Assembly (NCBI RefSeq): GCF_000346465.2
Contig: NC_034010.1
Span: forward strand, 25,122,079 to 25,186,078
Length of the DNA: 64,000 nt
Origin: Prunus persica
Taxonomy: Eukaryota; Streptophyta; Magnoliopsida; Rosales; Rosaceae
Direction: 5' to 3'
In this document: in pieces, positions 1 through 11,493 of the stretch
Numbering within the stretch: the stretch's first letter is position 1
How the letters are laid out: each line of letters begins with the position of its first letter
Position numbers and translations under genes: made by a program
The notes under the pieces: generated by a model
What the model was told of the DNA's origin: nothing
What the model saw: the letters and a program-made list of their open reading frames with translations, nothing else
Database searches by the model: none

Positions 1-1696
1 TAACCACATTGTCTCTCCCAAATTGCATGGTAGCCTGGAACGTTTGGCATGGGCACAAACTCAGAATTTATTTGCCCTTTTCAAATGGACATGAAATGTG
101 AATTGAGTAAAAGCCATGATAATATCGCAATATAGTAGTGAAGAGCATTAACTACTATATACCCACAACTTCAAGTTTAGGATCTCTCATATATTTGGAT
201 CCATGGGCTTCCGGCCCAGATATAACAAAATATGTGGGGAGCCTCAATTCATTATTTGAGGTTTATATTGATATTATCCATTTCGCGGTGTATTCTTAAC
301 AACTGGAATTCACAAAATATATTTCTTCCTTGAGGTGTCGATTATAACAAAATCGAACTTTAAATTCATCATCTTCTTATGCCAAAGAAATATGTGACAT
401 ACCACAATTTGCAATAATACCTCAAGGGTTGTCCATTTAATTGTTGGAACTTCAGGTTCTCAACACTGTTAAATTTTGAACTTCAGGCCAAAGCCACATA
501 TTCTCATGGTATGGACATTTTTACAATTTTCTGTACATATTTCGGGACTTCAAGCCCTTACATAATTGTCCATATTTTGAGGAACTTCTAGCATCTCATT
601 TAATTGCTCATCCATGAGTTTAAGGAACTGCAGGTTCCCTTTTGTATATAGTGACGGTTTACCCAAAATGGTTAATATTTATGCATACGTCACTATTCAT
701 GTGAATAGTACTATTCATCAAGTCATGAATACGTATCTATTCATCTGCCAGTACAGTTATCATCAATGTGTACGGCACCATGAACCAATACGGTACTGTT
801 ACATCATTAAGGAACTCTAGGTCCTTATTTACATGTCAGGGATCAAGGACCCTTAAGTCCGATCACATGTTTACAAATACAGTACCGGAGAGACTGCCAG
901 CTCTCATATTAATATCATCATCAAGGATCTTCAAGTCCTGATGTAATTGTATGATGAGGATCAAGGAACTTCTGGTCCTGATCTGCATACTGGAAAAACT
1001 TATCATACAGCACAATTAATCCATAAAATAAATTGCTGATAAATAAATTACTAGTATGGACGATAAACCCGCACCACACTTTAAATAAATGTAAATGTGC
1101 GGTAAATTAAATTCATAAAGTTAAGGTGCTTGTATGGGCATTAATTCTGCTCCATACATTTAAATAAAAGTAAAGGCGTGGACGATAAACCCGCACCACC
1201 CTTTTAAATAAATATAAATGTGCGGTAAATTAAATTCATAAATTAAATTGCTTGCTGTATGGACGTTAATCCCGCACCATACTTTAAATAAAATTAAATG
1301 TGTGGTAAAGTAAATTGTGCTTGTATGGGCACTAATTCTGCTCCATACATTTAAATAAAAGCAAAGGCGTGGACGATAAACCCGCACCACCCTTTTAAAT
1401 AAATACTGTTGTATGGGTAATAAACCTACACCATACAGTAAATAAAATAAATATGCGGTAAAATAAATTTGCGATAAAGTAAAGATGCATGTATGGGTAA
1501 TAAACCTACACCATACAGTAAATAAATGTGGGGTTAAAACCACCACCGAATAAAATAAGAAAAAGTTAGTATTAGTAACGGTCTCCCACTGATAATATGT
1601 TTAGTATTACCAAGGGTCCATTTTTGTTAGTGGTTAGTAGTATAGATAATAGTGCAGCACAAAAATTATACCTGAGAGCTTCTCGTGCTGATAACG
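1..1696 (-). repeat. Leader region of a Copia-type LTR element entering from the left
   Basis: No gene is visible. The stretch ends at a primer-binding-site-like sequence directly before the LTR at 1697, so it is the untranslated leader of a minus-strand element whose body lies outside the window. It closely resembles 50270-51780, the leader of a second element. From about 1050 it contains diverged short tandem units built on gtatggacgataaacccgcac and tgcggtaaa. At 1565-1640 it carries one copy of the sequence that is tandemly amplified at 21981-22348. ORFs here, such as 1160-1546 minus, are translations of these repeats and not genes. Confidence 0.75.
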
Positions 1697-2145
1697 TGTT
1701 ATAAAAATAACCTGGAATATGTATGAATATTGAGCTGCACGTAAAGTAGATGAGACACAGCATTTAACGAGGTTCGGCTATGCCTACGTCCTCGGAGAGC
1801 AGCAGCAGTAACTTTTTCACTATATAAAATAATAGGGCTACAACTTTAGAGTTTACAATATGTAAGGCTCACAGAATTTTCTCTCTCTTTCCTCTTCTAT
1901 CTTTCCTCCTCTCTTTCCACTTCTTTCCTCTTCTCTTTTTCCTTACTTCTTTTCTCCGTTAGTCACACTCCCCTTTACAATTGGTATGCCTATTTATAGG
2001 CTAATGTTTAGGCAAAATACAGGGAAGGGAAGGTTCCTGGAAGATGCAAGGAAACTTCCTGAATTGATAAATACAGGGAAGGGAAAGTTCCTGGAAGATG
2101 CAAGGAAACTTCCTCTGTGGGCTCCACCTTCAAACTTTTACAACA
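1697..2145 (-). repeat. 5' LTR of the leftmost Copia-type element
   Basis: On the plus strand it begins tgttataaaaataacctgg and ends cttttacaaca, the same ends as the Copia LTRs at 16247 and 22411, and it shares the block agtagatgagacacagc and the following pyrimidine-rich tract. The sequence gtgctgataacg lies directly before it, as for the intact Copia. Read on the minus strand it has a TATA-like ctataaatagg near 2000. An internal segment of about 50 bp (aatacagggaagggaa...) is duplicated in tandem at about 2017-2113. The partner LTR is not in the window, so no target-site duplication can be checked. Confidence 0.8.
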
Positions 2146-2689
2146 AATCTTTATTTATGCCATATCCCATAAAAGATTTATTTTAAAACATGCGTGCGCA
2201 GCCAATTGCAGGCAAAAAAATTTTAAAGACTCGAATATTATTAGAGAAAGACTTGAGACAAGACTCTAATTATGATTAGAGAAAGACTTGAGACAGGACT
2301 TGTATAATAGAAAGACTTCAGAATATTATTAATCATACTTGGGGATAGAACTAGATCTATTATATTCCACGGTATATATGTTGGAATTACTGCACTTCCT
2401 TAATTATCTAGAATATCTCTATTTATCACACCAACTATACCTGTCCTTAATTAAGTTGGTAGAGTTCCTATGCAATGTCTTTTAGGTTCTCTGGGAAGAA
2501 TTCTCTAGAATAGTTTGTTCTCTTTAACATGCCATTGAGCTTATCATTGTAAAAAATAAAAATAAAATAAAAAAACACACAAGCTAAGTGAATCAGAATT
2601 TTTTTTTTTTTAAAAGCTCTGCTGAAGTAACTCATATTTCCAGCACCCCATATTCCATCACAAAACCAACAACTCAAAATGGCTACATA
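2146..2689. other. Intergenic, no gene seen
   Basis: AT-rich sequence with a diverged short repeat (agagaaagacttgagacaagact, about 2245-2310). I see no coding exon, RNA gene or clear transposon terminus. Confidence 0.5.
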
Positions 2690-3170
2690 AACTAATTCGA
2701 TCAACTACGAAACTGCCTTTCATCGTTGCATCAAGAATTCTTATAAATAAATCACACAGATAATTGCTGGCAATGGGGTGAGTAGCTCAACTTCTTGTAC
2801 GCCCTTGCTAGGTTTCTCAAATTTCTAATGTGGGACTCTTTACCTTCACATTCTCATACAACCCCACACGTATAGCAAATTTTCAAGCCTAACACGTGGA
2901 CAACACATTTTGGGTGATGTGGAGCACATGTGGCCGTTGAGCTTTCACACGTGGGCAACCCACTCTGATACCATGAAGGAAGTTGAGGTTCCACCCCAAA
3001 ACCAATTGGCAATGGGGCAATGGGGTGAGTAGCACAACTCCTTCTAAGCCCTTGCTAGGTATCTCAACTTTCCAATATATGACTCTTTACCTTCACATTC
3101 TCACACTATTACCCACAAAAATCCAAATTTGTAATCTTAAAAGAGATTAAAATTTTGAACAAATTAATTT
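2690..3170 (-). pseudogene. Remnant of the RS2Z gene 3' end, copy 1, interrupted by a repeat
   Basis: 2690-2770 (attcgatcaactacgaaactgc ... cacagataattgctgg) and 3112-3165 (attacccacaaaaatccaaa ... gattaaaattttga) match two neighbouring parts of the 3' flank of the functional RS2Z gene at about 33410-33545, in the same order and orientation. The two halves are separated by an inserted repeat of about 340 bp. No coding sequence remains. Similar remnants precede the other units of the array, at 13330 and 28740. Confidence 0.65.
2765..3111 (-). mobile_element. TRIM-like insertion with direct repeats
   Basis: Two direct repeats of about 100 bp (caatggggtgagtagc ... ctttaccttcacattctca) lie at about 2771-2862 and 3012-3103. 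Between them, at about 2969-2983, is ctctgataccatg, the reverse complement of a tRNA-iMet primer-binding site. This fits a small minus-strand terminal-repeat retrotransposon in miniature. It splits the RS2Z remnant, which supports insertion. The repeat ends are diverged and I could not define a target-site duplication. Confidence 0.4.
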
Positions 3171-3597
3171 CAACCAACGGTTAAAAAATAAGGTCTCATC
3201 TAAAGGCCTTAGTATGACATATTATACAAGCGAAGGCCCATCGGCTTATCCCTTTTCCTCTAATCACTAGGTACAAAATTGTGGTTGCTAAACCAATTTA
3301 CAAAATGTAGGAAAATTGTTATCAAAACGACTAGAACTAGAAGTTTGGTTATATTGTCAACTGCAGTCGCGATCGTGAAGTTAACATAAAATAGAAAACT
3401 GCATGTTGCAGATGAGGTTTATTATTATTTCATTTTAAGGTCTTGGTCAAGTAGCAACCAGCAAATATATAATGTTTGGAATCTTTTTTTTTCTGTTTGC
3501 CTTTCATTTGTGTTTAGATGACTTGGTAGGATTCCTATAGGCTCAACTCAAGTATTGTTGACAAAAATCAAGTTGCCTTAATCGTCGGTACTCAATT

Positions 3598-3611
3598 TGC
3601 TTTATATAAAC
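3598..3611 (+). promoter_or_regulatory. Candidate TATA box of the first CNGC-kinase gene
   Basis: The motif ctttatataaac lies about 170 bp upstream of the first ATG (3780) of the tentative exon 1. It is the only good TATA-like match between the upstream remnant and the gene. The equivalent region of the second gene copy is displaced by a Copia insertion. Confidence 0.35.
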
Positions 3612-3779
3612 TTGGAAAGATTCTTTTTCATTTTATTTTGTCGGATATGTCAACTGAGTGCTAGCTAGCCATATAAATTTCTGCCACTCTCAATCTCAGC
3701 CTTCTCCAAATTCCCCCCTTTCTTGCTCCACCTTGTAGAAAGCCTCCTATAATTTCTGCATCCGGAGAAGTTGGAGTTA

Positions 3780-3876
3780 TGGCCAACCCCGATGTAAGTT
3801 TTGTTGTGGAGAAGTCGGAAGAGAAAGCTGCACGGTTTGGTTTCTTTAACTTCAAACTATTTATTTGCATTTTTTG
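3780..3876 (+). CDS. Tentative first exon of CNGC-kinase gene 1
   Basis: An ATG at 3780 opens a short frame (MANPDVSFVVEKSEEKAARF, then GFFNFK) that is conserved as sequence in gene 2 (EKPEEKAAARFGFFNFK at about 22880-22945). It resembles the soluble N-terminus of group I plant CNGCs. The donor is unclear. GTAAGT directly follows the fifth codon, but conservation continues past it, and the frame closes at 3876 beside a C-run and a poly(A) tract (3881-3914). The channel can also start at the ATG at 4101 in the next exon, so exon 1 needs transcript support. Confidence 0.4.
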
Positions 3877-4033
3877 AACCCCCCCCCAAAAAAAAAAAAA
3901 AAAAAAAAAAAAAACCTATTTATGTGCTTTTTCCTTTTCCCTTTAAATAAATTCTGTATAAATATAAAAATAGGACTTGTATGTCTGCGTTGGCTGCTCA
4001 AAATTTTATACATGTTTGTTGTGTGTTGTCCAG

Positions 4034-7000
4034 TGATTCAGATTCAGACTCAGATTCAAAATCATACTCATGTTCAGACACTACAATTGGAGAATCTTCC
4101 ATGGAAGAAAGGTCAAGAAAAAAAAGGCCAATGATGATGATAGTGAAAATTCTTGAGCTGTTTCACTGGATCCTTGCAAGGTGGAAGAAGATGTTTGTAA
4201 CATCATGTGTGTTTGCTGTTTCACTGGATCCTTTGTTCCTCTACATTCCTATCATCGATCAGGATATGAACTGTCTGAGTTTGGACCAAAATCTGAAGAT
4301 AACAGCTCTCGCATTAAGATCTGTCACAGATCTCTTTTATATTATGGACATCATTATTGAAATTTATACATCTGGGATCTGTTCAAGTTTAACCAATGGA
4401 TTTCATCACAGCTCCAAATTACAATTCTTGGGGAACACTTTCTTGCCGAAAGTAGCTAAGACGATTTGGCAGTCATACATCTTAATTGATATTTTAGCTA
4501 TCATTCCCCTTCCACAGGTTGAAGTCCTTTTTGGAGGAAACTTCTTCATCATCTCTTTACCTATAATACTATTTCTACTACATTTACTGCTTTAGTTAGC
4601 ATTAGAGTTGTTTCAATATTTTCTCTCACGATAATTGGCTTAATTGTTGGCATTTAAATTGTATTGTTTTCAGGTACTGATTCTCACTTTCTTTTCAAAA
4701 ATGAGGGCATCGAGATCCTTGGATACAAGGAAGTTCATTATGAACTTTTTTGTTCTGATGCAATATTTTCCACGGGTCATTCGCATATACCTATCGTGTA
4801 AGGCACCCAAAATGTCTCACAGGAGAGAGACTCCAGTATGGGTTAAAGGTGTACTGAATTTCTTTATGTACATCCTTGCTAGTCATGTAAGTTCATCTTG
4901 TCATGATGTATTTTAACTCTATAAAGTTACATATATATATATATATATTTACTTTCTTATCTTTCATGATTTTCTAATAAGTTCAATTTAATTAATTTGT
5001 TGGTCATTCAGGTACTTGGAGCCGTATGGTACTTTTTTGCTATTCAACAAATGACAGTTTGTTGGGCATATGCATGTCGAAATGAAAATGGGTGCGACTC
5101 TACTACTTTTGGTTGTCATGACCGTACATCCAAAAATGAATTATGCCCTGTAAGTTCACCAAATACAACACTCTTCGAATTTGGGATATTTCTTAGTCTC
5201 CTTCAGTCTGGTGTGCCCTCGTCAACAAATTTTCTACAGAAGTTCACAAACTGCTTTTGTTGGGGCCTACGAAATTTGAGGTTTGTACATTCTAAGTCCA
5301 AAACGATACAAACTCTTACCCTAATCAACTTTTAAAAAATTTACACATTTTTATCACATTAAATTGTTGCAGAGGCGAAAAGAACTAACGCTTTTGAACA
5401 TAGGAAAATTGTTGTATATTTCTTACTTCACATTGAATTCGTAACTTCATACTTGCATCTTATATCGTGCTCCATTATTCATTGATGCAGTTCTCTTGGT
5501 TCTAACCTCCAGCCCAGTACCAACACTTGGGAAAACCTCTTTGTGGTTTTTATTTCTATAATTGGCTTGCTACTGTTTATATATCTCATTGGAAATCTGC
5601 AGGTTTGTACCCATTTAATTATAAATAAATAAAATTCTACATGCTTAAGCTCCTCATATTTTATATATATATATATATAAAAAATGACCAATGCTTAAGC
5701 TCCTCTTTGTGGTCGCGCCTAGATGCTTTAGTTTGTTCTTGATTGTAAATGAAATCTAATTGTAGAAACCTCATTCCAAGTTGATAACAGAGAGAAGAAT
5801 GAACAATTGAATAAAAGAAGAAGATTTAGAGACACCTGAACTGATTAATCTCATCGTGAGACCAAATTATGTTGGCTGATATTTCATTACTTCTTCTCTA
5901 ATGTGCTTAGTAAGTCAGCCAATCAATCAATGAAATGATTAACTCTCACTTGTTGTGGAATAGACATATTTGTCCTTGGACACTACAAGAATAGAGGCGC
6001 ATAGACACAAGAGGAAAATTAAACGGAAGATGGAAGAGAAAGGTCAAGAGCTAGAATTATGGTTGCCTAAAAATGGCATCCCTGAGAAGTCACATAAGAA
6101 TATAAAGTTGCAGATCATGGAAAAGGTAGAACAAGAATTTGAAGAAAACAGGGATGTTGATTTAGATAATTTCACCTCTACTCTTCCCTCAGACCTTGAA
6201 AACCAGATCAAAAGTTATATGCCGTTCACTAGGTTGAAAATGGTACGTTTGTCCAAACCCATGACTTCAGTTTGCTGCTATGATGTTAGGTTACTTATTT
6301 AATCATTCCTCTTAAATATTAATTCATTAATGGTAGGTGCGAGTCCTTCAAAACATGGATGAACAAGTGTTGAAAGCAATTTGTCAGCGTCTAAAGCCCA
6401 TGAAGTATACTGAAGACAATCTCATTCTTCGAGAGGGTGAACCACTTAAAATGATGCTCTTCATTGTGGAAGGACATGTAGCCATTGAAAAGAAAGGTGG
6501 TTCTATTTTGAATCAAGGTGCCAGAGAATTATATGGAGAAAAGCTTCTAGCTTGGCCATTCTCGACATCTTTTCCAAAGAAGTTACCCACCGCAACAGAG
6601 TCTGCTAGGGCAATTGGTGATGTTGAAGCCCTTATTCTAATGGCCGACGACATGAAGGGTGTAGTCTTTAAATTCGGGGTGCATTTCATCAACAAGTATG
6701 GCAAACTCAAAGAAAAATTTGTTGAGGCAACACCAACATCTATTGGAGCAGCACCAGCACTCAGACTCTTTACTGAAAAAGAACTTAAGAAGGCCACACA
6801 AAATTACAATGCAAGTGCAAGGATTGGTGAAGGAGGTTATGGAATAGTTTACAAAGGAATACTGCCAGATAAAACAGTTGTTGCCATAAAGAAGTCCAAA
6901 ATGCATGCCCCAGCCATGAGCGTTAACTCCGTTAATGAGGCGTTTATTCTTTCTCAGATCCACCACAGAAACATCGTGCGGCTTTTAGGTTGTTGTTTAG

Positions 7001-7782
7001 AGGCAAAAACGAATTTAATGGTTTATGAGTTCATCGACAACGGGACTCTGTCTGAGCACATTCACAACGATAGCAAAGGAGTGAAACTCTCATTTGAATT
7101 ACGACTGAAGATAGCAGCAGATACTGCAGAAGCACTATCATACGTGCACTCCGTGTCAATCATACACCGAGATGTGAAGACATCAAATTTACTATTGGAT
7201 CAAAATTACACAATAAAGGTTTCAGACTTTGGAGGTTCACTATTGGTTGATGAAGATCAAGATTCCTTGTCAACTTTAGTGCAAGGGACACTCGGATACT
7301 TAGATCCTGAATATCTTACGTCAAACACGCTAACAGAAAAGAGCGATGTCTACAGCTTTGGAGTTGTCCTATTGGAGCTACTAACGAGTCGAAGGGCACT
7401 TTCTCCTGAAAGGCCTCAGGAAGAGAGAAACCTAGCAAGCTTCTTTCTTCGTTTAGCGGAACAAGGACACTTAGATCAAATTCTTGATGGTGAAATAATC
7501 AACGGGGAAAATTATGTGACGGCCGAAAAAGTAAGCTATCTAGCAAGAAGATGTTTGGCGTTGACAGGGGAGGAAAGGCCGCCTATGAAAGAAGTAGTCA
7601 TGGAGCTCGAGTGGTTAATTATGGAAACACGTCAAGCAGAAAAGGCTAATTTCTCTCCATCTTCCGAAGAGACTAATAATTGGTTTCTTCAGTCACCTTC
7701 AAACTCTTATGTTGTGGATGTTAGAGATGAAGGTGATGATGTTGGTTCTAGTGATATTGTAAAGGATGTGGATGTTAGATGA
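4034..7782 (+). CDS. CNGC-type ion channel fused to WAK-like kinase, copy 1 (catalytic motifs intact)
   Basis: Exons 4034-4517, 4674-4886, 5012-5280, 5491-5602, 5964-6242 and 6337-7782 have consistent phases and GT-AG borders; from ATG 4101 they give 911 aa. Residues 20-340 form the channel: S1 (FVTSCVFAVSLDPLFLYIP), S2-S4, the cysteine-rich S5-pore loop, the pore helix FCWGLRNLSSLGSN and S6. Residues 338-430 are the C-linker (TYLSLDTTRIEAHRHK). The last exon, one ORF, contains the cyclic-nucleotide-binding domain (VRVLQNMDEQ ... LMADDMKG) and then a kinase introduced by the WAK-type signature LRLFTEKELKKAT: P-loop GEGGYG near 594, VAIKK near 613, HRDVKTSN at 707, DFG at 727, GTLGYLDPEY. The kinase replaces the calmodulin-binding/IQ tail usual in CNGCs. 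Location is predicted to be a membrane; plasma membrane is inferred from the family. Function of the fusion is unknown. Confidence 0.85.
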
Positions 7783-7944
7783 AAGTGATGATGCTGGTTC
7801 TAGTTGTATTATAATCATCAGTAGAGAGGGTGACAAACAGCATGTAAAACCAAATCCAAATGATTGAGCCTTATGGTGGTGGATGATAGTTGGTCTTTGG
7901 CTTGTTCCTAGTTATGTTTTGATGAATTTTTGTTGGCTTGAGTT
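7783..7944 (+). other. 3' flank of CNGC-kinase gene 1
   Basis: The sequence after the stop repeats part of the coding tail (aggatgtggatgttagatga-like, then ggtgatgatg...ggttctagt), so the 3' end has undergone a short local duplication. It then becomes T-rich, probably the 3' UTR, and runs into a truncated LTR-like block at about 7945. Confidence 0.45.
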
Positions 7945-9559
7945 TGAGTGGGTGCTTGTAAATAAAACTTAAAAGTAGAGTTTTTCAAAACCGTTTAGAA
8001 AACGATGTTGAAAATGACATGCATTCAAAACCGACATAGCTATATATATGTATAAATATAGTTTAGTCCAAACCATAGGGAAATCCGTAATCTCATAAAG
8101 ATACTTTATCACTCATCTCATTCAAAACCTCTCCCTATGATACCCAAACTACTCTCTTGAAACACGTGCCCATTGGCACGGCGAGCGAGAAAGTATCCTT
8201 ACCGATAAAGAAGAATGAATGAGTAAGTATATATATATAATTGTTTGACTATACCACATGAAATAATCCTCAATTGACCATGTGGCTAGGGAACGAGTCG
8301 TCCAACCTGGGGACTGGGCCTACTAGCACACATAGCAGAATCCTCAATACTCCTACACCTATGACAAGTTCTACACTCGCAGACTAACCCCGCTAAAGGT
8401 CTATGAAACACCCCATCAAGAGTGCCTGGGTTCCAACATATCCAAGTATCACACAATTCCAAGTATCCAATTCCAGTATTCCAAATCCAAGGAGGTACAA
8501 AGGGTAGTGTTTATAGCTCTCAACACTGACATAAACCACAACCCAACTCATATTCCATAATTTCATTATCAACAAACCCATGTACCCCACATATAACCAA
8601 GCATAGATAGAAATCCTCGAAAATAATATATATCAACTCAAGATGACCATAATATGCCAAAACCCAAATGTATTTCAAATATTTATAAAAATATAATGTT
8701 TCAACAATTTATTATATAATGAACTCAATAAGCGAATAAATCATTATGCATAACTTTCCTTCATAAAATAATGCTTATTATTGAAAACAAAGTCTGCTCA
8801 CAGATAGTTCCACGCTACTTGACCCTGAAAGGGTCCCACCTGCTACATGCAGTGGGTCGGAGTTCCTATTTTAGAATTCGAGGAATGGATTAAAATAAAG
8901 CGCTTTGAACGAGAACTTTAAAATGAATTCCTAATTTCCAAGGATTCAATGTGTGTGAACGACTGACAGGACCCGCCCCGAATTTCTGGAAACCTAAGAC
9001 GAATCCTGTGAAAATTCCGACATCACCTTGATGCCAGGCCCACTTACTAAAGACCGAGACTTTCTACCAAAATTTTGGCAGAGCCTCCCTTGTAATTTGA
9101 ACAATCCCAAAAATTTAAACATGCATAAAACACATTTAATATCCCAACAGGCAGCACGCACAATATAATTTCATGCAAATTCACAAACTGGGCCTTCGAC
9201 CCTCACATAAACCAAAGCGAAACCAAACTACCAACAAAACCCTTAAGCCAAATATTGCCTTAAGCAAGGCAAATAATAAACTCAAATAATAATTATGAAT
9301 GTCAAACGCAACTTACATCATCTAACTTTCCCAATTCCAACATACGAGGTTTTAACCTCCTAACACAATCACATCTCGTTCTCACCCAAATTTCAGGACC
9401 AACGACAAGGTCGGCACCACACTCAATAAAAGTTTAATCCTATGCTGCACCTAGGCACTACACTAGGTTGCCTACGTACCCTTACTGAGGAATCACGCCA
9501 CACGTAGTTCTTTCCAATACAGTACCACAATCCTTCATTCATCTCCCTAATAATCACAT

Positions 9560-10395
9560 AATCTCCTCATGCGCCAGAAAATTCAACGCCACGTATGGAG
9601 CCTATCTCACACGCCGGAAGAATCCCACTACACGTGTGAGACCTAATAATTACAAAATCTCCCCATACTCCGGAACATCCAAAGCCACATATGGGGTCTG
9701 TCAACACACCGGAAAATCCTACGCCACGTGTGACCTAACTATCACAATATCTCCCCATATGCCGGAAAATCTAACGCCACGTATGGGGTTTGTCCTCACA
9801 CCGAAAAATCCTACGTAACGTGGGACCTAACAATCGCGTAATCTCCCCATATGCCGGAACATCCAAAGCCAAGTATAGGGTCTGTCAACACGCCGGAAAA
9901 TCCTACGCCACGTGCGACCTAACTATCACAATATCTCCTCATACGCCAAAAAATCCAACGCCACGTATGGGGTCTGTCCTCAATTTGGAAAATCCTACGC
10001 CACGTGGGACCTGACAATCACGTAATCTCCCCATATGCCAGAGCATCCAAAGCCACATATGGGGTCTGTCAACATACCGGAAAACCTACGCCACGTGTAA
10101 GCTAACCATCACAATATCTCCTCATAAGCCGGAAAATCCAACGCCACGTATGGGGTCTGTCCTCACTCCGGAAAATCCTACGCCACGTGGGACCTAACAA
10201 TCACGTAATCTCCCCATACGCCTAAACATCCAAAGCCACGTATGGGGTCTGTCAAAATGCCGAAAAATTCTACTCCACGTGTGACCTAACCATCACAATT
10301 TCTCCTCATACGCCGGAAAATCCAACGCCATGTATAGGGTCTATCCTCACGCCGGAAAATCCTACGCCACGTGGGACCTAACTATCACAAGATCG
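9560..10395. repeat. Minisatellite of about 92 bp units, nine copies, each with ACGT cores
   Basis: Units begin ctccccatacgccgg and recur at 9659, 9751, 9843, 9935, 10027, 10118, 10210 and 10302, with a diverged one at about 9567. Each unit contains gccacgtatgggg and most contain cgccacgtg, which includes a G-box CACGTG. The related array at 55640-56105 lies in another copy of the same LTR-like family. The small ORFs at 9636-10014 are translations of the array. Confidence 0.85.
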
Positions 10396-11445
10396 TACTT
10401 ACATAGTGTAATCAAACATCTTTATAATATATATATATATATATAATAATTTTCAATATTGCATAAACCTCAACCACAATATAGCATCCGATAACCCCTA
10501 ATTTAAAATAATAAATTAATATCCTAATCCCACATAATCAACTTAACTCAACAACGTTCAAGACCTATCACTAGGGTTATTATAATCCTCCTAGGAAGGT
10601 AAAACTACATCGGGAGACTCACGGTCAACCAAGGGTCAAACTACCCAAATTTGATCAAACGGGCCCACGGCCTCTAAATTCTGATCTGGGAGTTCCTATA
10701 GGTTCTACAAGTTTTAGAATACATGTCCCGCAAGTTTGGTCCCAATCGAACGGTTGGATCACTTGTGATCGCACAATCAGACAGTTACTGTAAAACATAA
10801 ACTTTAAGTTGTTAAATCGGAACATCTGGGGCTCCGATTCACGATCCAAGAATTCCTACACAATCCTAGGAAAGCCTAGATCACCATATACTAAATTCAA
10901 GGCTATTCAACGATTCAAACCTATCGAACTCGAATAACGCACAATAGGCGAAATCCGATCGACGATCAAATGATAACCAAATTGGAATCAGAGTACACCT
11001 ACGCACTCGTGACATCAAGGGGATCACATCGGGACAAAATGCTATTTTTCTATAGTGCCCACTCGCGGGCAGCGCGTGGGTGCCCAATGCGATAGTTCTT
11101 CGCCGAAAAATCTCAAAATTAGACGCCAAGCTTCCTATTCTAGGTGCAAAACCTCATTTGGAGACACTTTTGTTCTTGAATCTACCTAAAAAAGTTACCA
11201 AAAGTGGCTGGAATCGCGATCCCTAAACTGACTGAAATCCAATTCGAAAATCAAGCTACCTACGCCTAAAATTGATGCAATCATACCTAACCATCAGCTA
11301 GATTATGAAGAATGGATGAATTTCCATACCCTGATCGCCAAAAATGGCGGCCGGAGGAGAGAAATCGGAGCCAGCGAAGTTCGAGACTAAGCCAGTCCTT
11401 TTGGCACCGTTCCCATCCGCAGCAGTGGCCGGTAGCCGGAGTTTT

Positions 11446-11447
<2 letters not shown>

Positions 11448-11489
<42 letters not shown>
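11448..11489. repeat. (GA)n microsatellite
   Basis: About 20 uninterrupted GA units inside the nested LTR-like copy. The equivalent position in related copies also holds GA tracts (12811-12861, 31555-31589 and 57304-57323), so the tract belongs to the repeat family. Confidence 0.9.

Positions 11490-11493
<4 letters not shown>

Noticed and set aside
1160..1546. 128-codon minus-strand ORF
   Set aside because: It translates diverged tandem repeats of the retroelement leader (compare 51297-51890); no domain and no conservation as protein.
9560..10395. CRISPR-like array of regular repeats
   Set aside because: Units are contiguous tandem repeats without spacers, in a plant nuclear transposon.
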